A stretch of 54,644 nucleotides of DNA from CAYZWU01 sp964482235 (GTDB taxonomy: Bacteria; Planctomycetota; B15-G4; CAYZWU01), in NCBI GenBank assembly GCA_964482235.1, contig CAYZWU010000036.1, positions 1 through 54,644 of the forward strand. Reading direction: 5' to 3'. The notes under the pieces were generated by a model that saw only the letters and a program-made list of their open reading frames with translations, ran no database searches and had not been told where the DNA came from. This document shows positions 24,992 to 32,508 of the stretch, piece after piece. Position 1 is the first letter of the stretch. Each line of letters starts with the position of its first letter. Both the position numbers and the translations under genes were made by a program.

Positions 24992-25126
24992 TCAATCCGC
25001 CTGGGATGACTTGATCTCGAAAGTCTCTGATTCGATCTTGAAGGGAGTGTCGTAAACCACCTTGGCCGTGAAGGGACCCGGAACATCGGCGGGCTCTCGC
25101 CATGAGAGCGAGCAGGTTCCGCCTCA
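24992..25126 (-). other. Putative selenocysteine UGA and in-frame 43-codon extension with SECIS-like hairpin
   Basis: The gene at 25124-26386 ends at UGA (25126-25124). The same frame then continues for 43 sense codons to a second UGA (24994-24992): GGTCSLSWREPADVPG, then PFTAKVVYDTPFKIES and ETFEIKSSQAD. About 70 percent of third positions are G or C, like neighbouring genes, and the composition suits a closing beta-strand domain. Right after the first UGA the RNA can fold: GGCGG (25123-25119) with CCGCC (25092-25088), and inside it GCUCUC (25109-25104) with GAGAGC (25098-25093) around an AUGGC loop. This is the right place for a bacterial SECIS. It would give U-X3-C (UGGTC) at residues 421-425. 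A recent nonsense mutation is the main alternative. Confidence 0.6.
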
Positions 25127-26386
25127 ACCATACTTGAAGGTCAGCTCCTCCTTGTAGGTCCCGTCCGCGCTGGTGATGAGCAGCCTTGGCGCAGGAGCCC
25201 TTTTTCCGTTGACGTCGAGGTAGATCTTCTCGCCCAGCCTTCCCCGAAGCTTCTGGTCGAAATCGTAGGCGCCCTTCTTCGCAGTCACCTCGAGCGAGGC
25301 GGTCACCGGCTCGCCCAGATCGATGCTGTTCGATTGGTTTTCCCGGATCACCACATCGGCGGAGCGAGGCGTGTTGCGCCCCTTGAGAGTCCACTTCCTG
25401 CCGTCGTCTCCAAGGCGGGACATCCACCACTCCTCGAGGCACCAATTCCCGGCAGGCACGCTCGGTTGATCGCTCGGCAGGTCGAGCCTGATGTGACCTT
25501 CCTTGCCGGCCAGACTGAGCCGGCAGACGTCGGCGGGAACAGCCACCCGGCCCAGGGGCACGTTCTCGGCGCGTTCGACGGTCACGAAGGCGCCGTCCAT
25601 TTCGGCGGCAGCGGTGAAGAGGGTGCCGTCGATCTGGATGTACTTCCCGAGCCAGTACGACTCGAAACCCTCCTTTGTGCCGATGGTGATCCTGTCGCTA
25701 TGATGGAAGATCTCCCCGCTGTCGTTGAAGGTGCCGTTCGAGTTGTAATCCACGAGAATGCACTTGTACTCCTTCTCCTCGATCCGGATCAGGCCTTCGT
25801 ACCATCCGCCGGCCCTGAAGTAGAACCGGAGGTTGTCGTCGCCCCCGAACCTGTAGACCTGGACGTCGAGGTGATAGGTGACGGGCCCGTTCTCGGTGGG
25901 GAAGACGATCGGCACGAACCCGAACATGGTCCAGTTCCTGTCGTGCTGCGTGCTCGTGATCGGTTCTTCGTCGGCCAGGCTCCCGTCGCAGTCCCTGTCG
26001 ATGAAGAGGAGCTGGTTGGCTGTGTTTCCCGGCGCGGCGTCGTAGGCCAGGGCCACATAGCCCACAGGCGTCATGGGAGTGACCCACCGGACATGGTGCA
26101 CCCTGGTGCCGGAGAACTCGGGAAGGGCCACGCCTTCGGGCGCTTCCTTCTCCGGAGCCGCGACCTGCCGTGTGGAGTAGTTCGGGCCGCTGGACCGGCT
26201 GGAGCTGGAAAGGTACCGGAGCCACTGCTCATCGCCCTTCCCGGCAGCATCCCCGGCCAGAGGGAGAGTGGTGACGATCCATAGGGCCAGGAAAAACGGC
26301 AGGGGTCGGCGCAGCCCTTTCAGGTTCGGCGCGAGGGTGCCGAACGGGGACAGCTTCTCGATCCGTGATTTCAGCTTCTTCATCAT
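25124..26386 (-). CDS. Exported protein of unknown function, candidate selenoprotein (length to first UGA)
   Basis: 420 residues to the first UGA, 464 if the UGA is read as selenocysteine. A basic N-terminal tail of about 27 residues precedes a signal or anchor segment (LPFFLALWIVTTLPLAG). The body is beta-rich and includes two Asp-rich turns that resemble calcium-binding or dockerin-like loops: LLFIDRDCDGSLADEEPI and VDYNSNGTFNDSGEI. The C-terminal part (VTASLEVTAKKGAYDFDQ, YLDVNGKRAPAPRLLI, YKEELTFKYG) is an unfinished Ig-like sandwich that the readthrough segment would complete. I do not recognise a named family. If translation stops at the first UGA there are 162 nt before the next gene; with readthrough the spacing is 30 nt. 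Confidence 0.75.
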   Translation of the reverse strand: MMKKLKSRIEKLSPFGTLAPNLKGLRRPLPFFLALWIVTTLPLAGDAAGKGDEQWLRYLSSSSRSSGPNYSTRQVAAPEKEAPEGVALPEFSGTRVHHVRWVTPMTPVGYVALAYDAAPGNTANQLLFIDRDCDGSLADEEPITSTQHDRNWTMFGFVPIVFPTENGPVTYHLDVQVYRFGGDDNLRFYFRAGGWYEGLIRIEEKEYKCILVDYNSNGTFNDSGEIFHHSDRITIGTKEGFESYWLGKYIQIDGTLFTAAAEMDGAFVTVERAENVPLGRVAVPADVCRLSLAGKEGHIRLDLPSDQPSVPAGNWCLEEWWMSRLGDDGRKWTLKGRNTPRSADVVIRENQSNSIDLGEPVTASLEVTAKKGAYDFDQKLRGRLGEKIYLDVNGKRAPAPRLLITSADGTYKEELTFKYG

Positions 26387-26612
26387 GATATTGCTCCGAG
26401 CTGCTGGTGTCCTCGAAAGTTCCGGTTCCGGGGAATAATATATATGATCTTTCCGCGAAAGGCTCCCTTTTGAACGAAAAAGGCGATGTTCCCTGATTCA
26501 GCTTTTTTTAAATATTGAGGCCTCGAAGAGAGGGGATGGGTTAGACTTTTTGCCGAGAGCGGCTACTTCAGGATGGCGCTCCTGTTTCCTGTCCTTGACG
26601 AGGAGATATTCA

Positions 26613-27323
26613 ATGGAAAATGTCTACACCATGCGCGGCGAAAAACCCGTGGCTGCCCTCGGCGTCGATGCCAGGGCAGCCTTCGTGATGAAGACCTACA
26701 TTCATCTTTTCATCGCCATCTTCGTTTTTGCCATGATCGAGGTCCTCCTCTTCAGCACCGGGATGGCCTACACGATCGCCGATGCGATGTTCGGAATCTC
26801 GTGGCTTGTCGTTCTGGGCGCATTCATGATCGTCGGCTGGCTGGCCAGCCGCACGGCCCACACGGCCAGGTCGCTCGCCGCCCAGTACGCGGCACTGGCC
26901 CTCTTCGTCACTTTCGAGGCGATCATATTCGTCCCCCTTCTCGTGGTGGCCGAAGCCAAGACGGCCGAAACCGGCAGCAGCATCATCGAGAGCGCGGCGC
27001 TGGTCACCTTCATCGGATTCGCCGGACTCACCGTGGTGGCGTTCGTGACGCGGAAGGATTTCTCGTTCCTCCGCGGCATCCTGATGTGGGGCGGCGTGGT
27101 GGCCCTCGTCCTGATCGTGGCCGGCGTCCTCTTCGGCTTCGAGCTCGGCACCTTTTTCTCGGCCGCCATGATCGCCTTTGCCGGAGGCGCCATTCTCTAC
27201 GACACCTCCAACGTGCTGCATCATTACCCGGAAGACAGGTACGTCGGGGCGTCGCTCGAGCTCTTCGCCTCCGTGGCCCTCATGTTCTGGTACGTGCTGC
27301 GCCTCTTCCTGTCGCGCGATTGA
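26613..27323 (+). CDS. Bax inhibitor-1/YccA-family membrane protein
   Basis: 236 residues from ATG 26613 (GAGGAG site; an upstream frame to 26550 lacks one). Seven hydrophobic segments fit the BI-1 fold, for example YIHLFIAIFVFAMIEVLLF, GISWLVVLGAFMIVGWLAS, AALALFVTFEAIIFVPLLVV, ALVTFIGFAGLTVVAFVT and GVVALVLIVAGVLFGFELG. The C-terminal family signature is GGAILYDTSNVLHHYPEDRY followed by ASLELFASVALMFWYVLRLF. Members act as pH-sensitive calcium leak channels or interact with membrane proteases such as FtsH; the role here is not known. The stop is 7 nt before the next gene, so co-transcription is likely. Confidence 0.93.
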   Translation: MENVYTMRGEKPVAALGVDARAAFVMKTYIHLFIAIFVFAMIEVLLFSTGMAYTIADAMFGISWLVVLGAFMIVGWLASRTAHTARSLAAQYAALALFVTFEAIIFVPLLVVAEAKTAETGSSIIESAALVTFIGFAGLTVVAFVTRKDFSFLRGILMWGGVVALVLIVAGVLFGFELGTFFSAAMIAFAGGAILYDTSNVLHHYPEDRYVGASLELFASVALMFWYVLRLFLSRD

Positions 27324-27330
27324 GCAGCTG

Positions 27331-28707
27331 ATGAACGGAAAAGAGATCCTTCTTCGCGCGGTGCGCAACGAGACGACACCGCGGCCGGCATGGCTGCCCT
27401 TCGTCGGCTGCCACGGCGCGAAGCTTGTCGGTGTCGGCGCCCGCGAGTATCTCCAATCGAGCGAGCTGATCGTGAAGGGCCTGCTGAAAGCCCGCGATCT
27501 CTATCAGCCTGACGGGCTTCCCCTGCTCTTCGACCTGCAGGTCGAGGCCGAGATCCTCGGCTGCGATATCAGGTGGTCCGATGAGAGCCCCCCGGCGGTC
27601 GTCTCCCACCCGCTCGAGGAGGTTGGAGGAATCTCCGATCTGCCCGTCTTCGACTCCGCTGCGGGCCGCTTTCCCCTGGCCTTCGAGGCGCTGCGCACCC
27701 TCAAGAAGGAGATGGGCGACGAGGTGGCTCTGTACGGCTTGATCTGCGGACCCTTCACCCTGGCGCTGCACCTGATGGGAAGCAACATCTTTCTCAAGAT
27801 GTTCGACCATCCCGACTACGTGAGCGCCCTTCTCGGCTACTGCGCCACGGTGGGCAAGAAGACCGCCCAGGCCTACATCGAGAACGGCGCCGACGTGGTC
27901 GCCGTGGTCGATCCGATGACGAGCCAGATCTCGCCCGAGCACTTCGACTCCTTCGTGGCCCCGAACCTGAACCTGGTGTTCGACTACATCGGCGAGCTGG
28001 GCGGGCTGTCGTCACTCTTCGTCTGCGGCGATGCCACGCGGAACATGGAGTCCATGTGCCGCACCCGCTGCGACAACATCTCCATCGACGAGAACATCCC
28101 CCTCGAGCGGCTGCGCGACTTCACGAGAAGCGGCAACAAGTCGTTCGGCGGCAACGTGAAGCTCACCACCGTGCTGCTTCTCGGCGACGAGGACGACGCG
28201 CGCCTCGAGGCGATCCGGTGCATCGACCTGGGAGGGCGGTGCGGCTTCGTCCTGGCGCCGGGGTGCGACCTGCCCTTCGCCACTCCGGAGAAGAACCTCG
28301 AGGCCGTGGCGGAGATGGTGCACGACGAGTACAAGCGCGAGGTGGCCAAGAGGACGATCATCGCCAAGATGGCGGAGAGCGCCGAGGCGATCGAGCTTCC
28401 CGACTTCGAAGCCGAGGGAACGGTCCACGTCGACGTGGTGACCCTCGATTCGGCCTCATGCGCGCCGTGCCAGTACATGATGGACGCCGTTCAGCGCGCC
28501 TCCGCGAAGATCGACGCTGCCGTGAAGATCGCGGAGCACCGGATCACCACGCGGCGCGGCATCGCCATGATGCACCGCCTCGGCGTGACCAAGATCCCGA
28601 GCATCTGCATCGACGGCGAGGTGGCCTACGCCTCGATCATCCCCGACCTGAACACGCTGCAGGACGCGATCCGCAAGCGCGCCGCGTCCAAGACGGGGGG
28701 ACAGTGA
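27331..28707 (+). CDS. URO-D/MtaA-family methyltransferase fused to a thioredoxin-like domain
   Basis: 458 residues. Residues 1-350 are a uroporphyrinogen-decarboxylase-fold protein of the MtaA/CmuA (corrinoid methyltransferase) type: VRNETTPRPAWLPFVGCHGA, YQPDGLPLLFDLQVEAEILG, LYGLICGPFTLALHLMGSN, NGADVVAVVDPMTSQISPE and GRCGFVLAPGCDLPFATPEKN. The Cys in the last segment is at the zinc-ligand position of the methyltransferase group. Residues about 370-458 are a small thioredoxin fold: Cys377 and Cys380 in SCAPCQYM, cis-Pro near 423 in KIPSICIDGE. The fusion suggests the redox domain acts on the methyltransferase or its partner. Stop overlaps the start of the CobW GTPase gene (GTGA). True uroporphyrinogen decarboxylation (heme synthesis) is unlikely. 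Confidence 0.88.
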   Translation: MNGKEILLRAVRNETTPRPAWLPFVGCHGAKLVGVGAREYLQSSELIVKGLLKARDLYQPDGLPLLFDLQVEAEILGCDIRWSDESPPAVVSHPLEEVGGISDLPVFDSAAGRFPLAFEALRTLKKEMGDEVALYGLICGPFTLALHLMGSNIFLKMFDHPDYVSALLGYCATVGKKTAQAYIENGADVVAVVDPMTSQISPEHFDSFVAPNLNLVFDYIGELGGLSSLFVCGDATRNMESMCRTRCDNISIDENIPLERLRDFTRSGNKSFGGNVKLTTVLLLGDEDDARLEAIRCIDLGGRCGFVLAPGCDLPFATPEKNLEAVAEMVHDEYKREVAKRTIIAKMAESAEAIELPDFEAEGTVHVDVVTLDSASCAPCQYMMDAVQRASAKIDAAVKIAEHRITTRRGIAMMHRLGVTKIPSICIDGEVAYASIIPDLNTLQDAIRKRAASKTGGQ

Positions 28708-29618
28708 TTCCCCTGCACCTGGTGACGGGTTTTCTCGGCAGCGGCAAGACCACGCTGCTGAAACGCCTGGCCGAGGCCGGCCGGGAGAGGCGGCTCGTCT
28801 TCCTGGTGAACGAGTTCTCCTCCCGCGACGTGGACGGGAAGCTTCTAAATGGCGAGGGACTTCGCCTGATGAGCATCGCCGGCGGAAGCATCTTCTGCAC
28901 ATGCAAGGCCGCCGAGTTCATCAAGAGCCTCGGCGACCTGCCCGGGCGCTTCGGGACATCCAACGAACCCGTGCAAGGCGTGATCGTCGAGGCCAGCGGC
29001 ATGGCCGATCCCCGTGCGATGGGGAAGATGCTGGCCGACACCGGTCTCGACAACCTCTACCGCCTTGCCGGGATGATCACCGTGGTGGATCCGAAATCCT
29101 ATCCGAAGCTGATCAGCACCCTGCCGAACATGGCGGCCCAGGTGGAGGCGGCCGACATCGTGGTGCTGAACAAGGTCGACACGGCCGCAGACGACGAGCT
29201 CGCTGCAGTGGAAGCCGGGATCTCGAAGATCCGTCCCGGCGTGCCCGTCGTCCGCACCACGTTCTGCCGGGCTGATCTCGACCTCTTCGGCGAGAGGCCG
29301 GAGCGGGACCTGGCCGGAGAGATCGCACGCTGCGCCGATCCCGGCCTCGCGCGCCTCAGGCTGCGCTTCAAGGGCGGGGGAATCACGAAGGATGAGATCG
29401 AGGCGGCCTGCCGGGCGGCGGGCGACGCGCTCCTTCGACTCAAGGGATTCGCACCGGCTCCGGGCGGCACGATCCACGTGGACTGGTCGATCGCCGGATT
29501 CAGGAGCGAGCCGGCAGAGGCGAGAGGCACGGGCCTGGAGTGCATCGTGCGGAGCTCCGGCCTGGATCAAGTGCGTGCTTGCCTGGAAGCGCTTCCAGAT
29601 GTACTCTGCCTGGATTGA
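28704..29618 (+). CDS. CobW/P47K-family G3E GTPase metallochaperone
   Basis: 304 residues from GTG 28704, which overlaps the previous stop by 4 nt. Walker A is VTGFLGSGKTTLLKRL; the G3E motif is VIVEASGMADP; the metal-binding motif is FCTCK, a shortened form of the usual GCXCC; the guanine motif is VVLNKVD. A C-terminal CobW domain (about 215-304) follows. G3E GTPases deliver metal or cofactor, or reactivate, partner enzymes. Coupling to a corrinoid-type methyltransferase fusion suggests it services that protein, for example with zinc or cobalamin. This pairing with URO-D-like proteins is known from anaerobes. Confidence 0.92.
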   Translation: MIPLHLVTGFLGSGKTTLLKRLAEAGRERRLVFLVNEFSSRDVDGKLLNGEGLRLMSIAGGSIFCTCKAAEFIKSLGDLPGRFGTSNEPVQGVIVEASGMADPRAMGKMLADTGLDNLYRLAGMITVVDPKSYPKLISTLPNMAAQVEAADIVVLNKVDTAADDELAAVEAGISKIRPGVPVVRTTFCRADLDLFGERPERDLAGEIARCADPGLARLRLRFKGGGITKDEIEAACRAAGDALLRLKGFAPAPGGTIHVDWSIAGFRSEPAEARGTGLECIVRSSGLDQVRACLEALPDVLCLD

Positions 29619-29661
29619 CGGTGGACTGAAAGCGGATTTCCTTTGACCGGGGGGTGGGCGA

Positions 29662-30915
29662 ATGAAGATCGCCTTGATCGCCGCTATCGCAGGAGCGGCA
29701 ATCGGCCTGGCCTGCGGCATCGTTTTTTTCGGCTCCACGGATGAGGATCGTACGGACGATTCCTCCTCACCGGTACGGGGGCAAGGGGCACCGGCGGAGC
29801 AGGGGAGCAGGCTTCCTGAAGAGGAGGTCGAGGGGGAAGGCGGGGAACGGCACCAGATCCCCGAATCCGGCAATGAGACAAGGGACGACCCGAAGCTCTT
29901 CAGCAAGGCTCTTCTGAGCTATTTCCGCAGCGAGTATGTTCGGGCATGGTCTGAAAAGACCGATGTCCAGCTCGGCGAAGGAAAGATAGCTCGAGGTGAG
30001 CAGCGGTTCCGCAGAGCGGTGCTCGATCTCCCGGCCGAGCTTGCGGTTCGAGATGCCGGACAGCAGCTGGACAGGGCAGCCGTCGAACAGGCTGTCGATC
30101 TCGCGGATGGGTGTGTCCTCCTGGATCTGGCCGGCGAGGGGTACTACGAACCTGAGTTCGGGGATCAGACGAGAAAGACGATCGACCGCTGCGTCAAGCG
30201 GAGGAGCTCGGGCTCGACCGTGGAAGGGGCGAAGTTTTTTGCAAACAAGGATGCGAAGGTGACGGAAGGAATGACCATCACTTTCGGTGCGGGGATTTAT
30301 AAACTCGATGAGCGGCGGCTGCGGGGCGAGGATGGCCGTACCTTTCCGGTCGATGTCACCATTTCCGGTGCCGGGATCGACGCCACGCTTCTCCGGCTCG
30401 GGGATATCAGCATCAGGGGGGACATGGAGCGATTCGCCCTGCGGAATCTCACGATCGACGCCGAGAACGACGGTCTCTTCGACCTCAGGAGCGGCTCTCT
30501 CCTTGTCGATCTCCTCAACGTGCGGATCGTCTGCTTCGACGCCGGCCACGGGGGATGCAGCATATTCGGTGTCCGCAAGGGAAGCATGATCAAGGCAACG
30601 AACTGTCAGATCATCGGGGGGTACGGCAGAGCGCCCGGTAATGGGAGGCTTTTCAGCGGGAGTCCCGTAATCGCCGACTTTGTCAACTGCAGGCTGGAAC
30701 TCCTCGACTTGACTTTGAAGGACGTCTCGCTAACCGGGCGGGTTCTCTTCCAGAACTGCGTCTTTGCCCTCATGAAGAAGGATCCCCAGGAAGATCACCC
30801 TTCATCGGTTCGTTTCGCCGGCTGTCTCGTGGAGTCGCTCCTCGATCGCACCGATCCGGATCTCGATCTCCAGAAGGACCTTGGGGATCTCTTCTGGCAA
30901 CTCAGGAATCAATGA
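29662..30915 (+). CDS. Membrane-anchored beta-helix-like protein of unknown function
   Basis: 417 residues. The N-terminus (IALIAAIAGAAIGLACGIVFF) is an uncleaved anchor or signal. About 50 polar, acidic residues follow, then a mainly helical part (about 75-190: KLFSKALLSYFRSEYVRAWS, RFRRAVLDLPAELAVRDAG). The C-terminal 230 residues read like a right-handed parallel beta-helix (ITFGAGIYKL, VTISGAGIDATLLRLGDISI, FALRNLTIDAENDGLFDLRS, IKATNCQIIGGYG, VLFQNCVFAL), as in pectate-lyase-like or carbohydrate-binding proteins. No catalytic residues can be assigned. It begins 43 nt after the CobW gene on the same strand; functional linkage is uncertain. Confidence 0.75.
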   Translation: MKIALIAAIAGAAIGLACGIVFFGSTDEDRTDDSSSPVRGQGAPAEQGSRLPEEEVEGEGGERHQIPESGNETRDDPKLFSKALLSYFRSEYVRAWSEKTDVQLGEGKIARGEQRFRRAVLDLPAELAVRDAGQQLDRAAVEQAVDLADGCVLLDLAGEGYYEPEFGDQTRKTIDRCVKRRSSGSTVEGAKFFANKDAKVTEGMTITFGAGIYKLDERRLRGEDGRTFPVDVTISGAGIDATLLRLGDISIRGDMERFALRNLTIDAENDGLFDLRSGSLLVDLLNVRIVCFDAGHGGCSIFGVRKGSMIKATNCQIIGGYGRAPGNGRLFSGSPVIADFVNCRLELLDLTLKDVSLTGRVLFQNCVFALMKKDPQEDHPSSVRFAGCLVESLLDRTDPDLDLQKDLGDLFWQLRNQ

Positions 30916-30990
30916 CCACTTCCCGCTGCATCGGTGTGATCCTTGTTTCTCCTTAGATCGTACCGACGCGAGAATATCGATCACCGATTC

Positions 30991-32262
30991 TCATGAGGAC
31001 CTCCTGCCCTCCCGAACCGTCTCGAAGAGGGCCAGGAGGTTCTCCACCGGCGTCCCGGGCTGGACGTTGTGCACGGGATTGAAGACGAAGCCGCCTCCCT
31101 TGCCGAAGATCGCGATCCTCTCGGCGGCCTCGCGGCGCACGTCGTCGGGCGTCCCCCGCGGCAGGGTTCCCTGTGTATCGATGCCGCCGCCCCAGAAGAC
31201 GATCCTGTCGCCGAACCGATCCTTGAGCGTGGCCGGATCCATCCGGGCCGCCGAGCACTGGACCGGGTTGACGATGTCGAATCCCGCGTCGATGAAGTGA
31301 TCCATCAGGTCGAAGACCGAGCCGCACGAGTGGATGAAGGTCTTCCATGAGGTATGCTCGTGAACCCAGTCGTTGACCCGCCGGTGAAAGGGCTGGAAGA
31401 GATCGCAGTAGGTTTCCGCTGAAAGGAACGGACCTCTCTGCGTGCCGAAGTCGGTCCCCGTGAGGAAGACGGCTGTCACGCGCTCCGCCACCCTCTCGTG
31501 GATCTTCTCCAGGTTGGCCAGGGCGATGGCGCACTGGCGGTCGAAGAGCTCCTTGATGTAGTCGGTACGCGTCAGCAGGCTCACGTACCACTCCTCGATG
31601 TCGCGGATTCCCTTCGGGTTCTTCAGCCACGTGGCCGGGACCAGGGCGATGTCGCCGAAGGCCGCTCCGCCGAAGTTGGCCAGGATCGCCTTGTCCGTCT
31701 TGTCGTGAAGGCGCATCGACTCCCTCTCGAAGTGGTCGAGATCGTCCTCCGTGATCGGGCCGAACTCCTCGAGGTTGTCCTCCACGTTCAGCTTCTGCTC
31801 GTCGATGGGCGGCTGGCGGACGATGGCATCGAAGTAGAAGCCGTCCTTCGGCATCCGGCCGCTGGGCGCGGCGGAGCGGTCTCCTTCAGGGTACATCAGG
31901 ATGTCGCCGCTCGGCGACCGATCAATGTTGAATCCCTCGGGAACGAGCACGGGGGTGCCGTCGAAGAAGGTCCATTCCTTCCACCCCTCGTTCCTGAATC
32001 CGAAGATCGTCTCCCGCCGGCCGAGACCGACCACGTCGGCGCCGATGGCATCCAGGAGATCGGGCGCGATCTCGCCGAGCATCTGCAGCGGCTCCACCAC
32101 CTTGACAGGCGTGCCGGGCTCGTCGAGGCCGTACGCCTGCCGCAAGCGATAGACGGCGCTCACGTGCATGCTCGTCACGGGGCCGCCTCCCATGTCGAGG
32201 GGCACGCGGTCCGGTTCGCTGTGCTGAAGGGCCAAGGCGACGCGTTCGCGTGAGCTGGTCAT
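30991..32262 (-). CDS. URO-D-family protein (corrinoid methyltransferase-like)
   Basis: 423 residues from ATG 32262, chosen for a GGAGAG site and family start; a longer frame to 32412 adds non-conserved residues. Features: SSRERVALALQHSEPDRVPL, DMGGGPVTSMHVSAVYRLR, GEIAPDLLDAIGADVVGLGR, FFDGTPVLVPEGFN, TDFGTQRGPFLSAETYCDLF, TFIHSCGSVFDLMDHFIDAG and VNPVQCSAARMDPATLKDRF. The HSCG segment is at the zinc-binding region of this group. Large families of such proteins occur in Planctomycetota- and Lentisphaerota-like genomes with mostly unknown substrates; demethylation of methoxylated or methylated compounds is one possibility. Divergent from an acyl-CoA ligase gene. Confidence 0.88.
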   Translation of the reverse strand: MTSSRERVALALQHSEPDRVPLDMGGGPVTSMHVSAVYRLRQAYGLDEPGTPVKVVEPLQMLGEIAPDLLDAIGADVVGLGRRETIFGFRNEGWKEWTFFDGTPVLVPEGFNIDRSPSGDILMYPEGDRSAAPSGRMPKDGFYFDAIVRQPPIDEQKLNVEDNLEEFGPITEDDLDHFERESMRLHDKTDKAILANFGGAAFGDIALVPATWLKNPKGIRDIEEWYVSLLTRTDYIKELFDRQCAIALANLEKIHERVAERVTAVFLTGTDFGTQRGPFLSAETYCDLFQPFHRRVNDWVHEHTSWKTFIHSCGSVFDLMDHFIDAGFDIVNPVQCSAARMDPATLKDRFGDRIVFWGGGIDTQGTLPRGTPDDVRREAAERIAIFGKGGGFVFNPVHNVQPGTPVENLLALFETVREGRRSS

Positions 32263-32416
32263 GATTGGTCTCTCCTGCTCCTGGTCCGTTCTTTGATCGG
32301 AATCGAGATTGCAGGGTGACGCGGGTGATGTCAAGAAGGAGGTGCCGAACATCGCCCGCGACCCCGATGCTCGTTGACAGCCCCCTCGGGCATTCCTACC
32401 ATCCGGGGACAACAGA

Positions 32417-32458
32417 CCGCTGAAAAAGTCATTCGGGCCGAAAGCGCTTTTTCAACGG
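32417..32458. repeat. Imperfect palindromic element
   Basis: CCGCTGAAAAAG (32417-32428) and CTTTTTCAACGG (32447-32458) are inverted with one mismatch across an 18-nt spacer. It lies between the divergent URO-D and acyl-CoA ligase genes and could form a hairpin. It resembles dispersed intergenic palindromes seen in some bacterial genomes; no second copy was noticed in this window. Confidence 0.55.
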
Positions 32459-32508
32459 CCTGTCACGATCGCTGCTGGACACGATTCTCGAGCTCTGGAA
32501 GTCGAACC

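Noticed and set aside
24949..25131. A separate small gene of 60 codons at the end of the candidate selenoprotein
   Set aside because: It is an alternate frame with Arg/Pro/Ser-rich composition; the in-frame continuation after the UGA is far more protein-like.
27331..28707. Heme-pathway uroporphyrinogen decarboxylase
   Set aside because: The fused thioredoxin domain, the methyltransferase-type zinc-site Cys and the CobW neighbour point to the MtaA/CmuA-like branch; no other heme genes are nearby.
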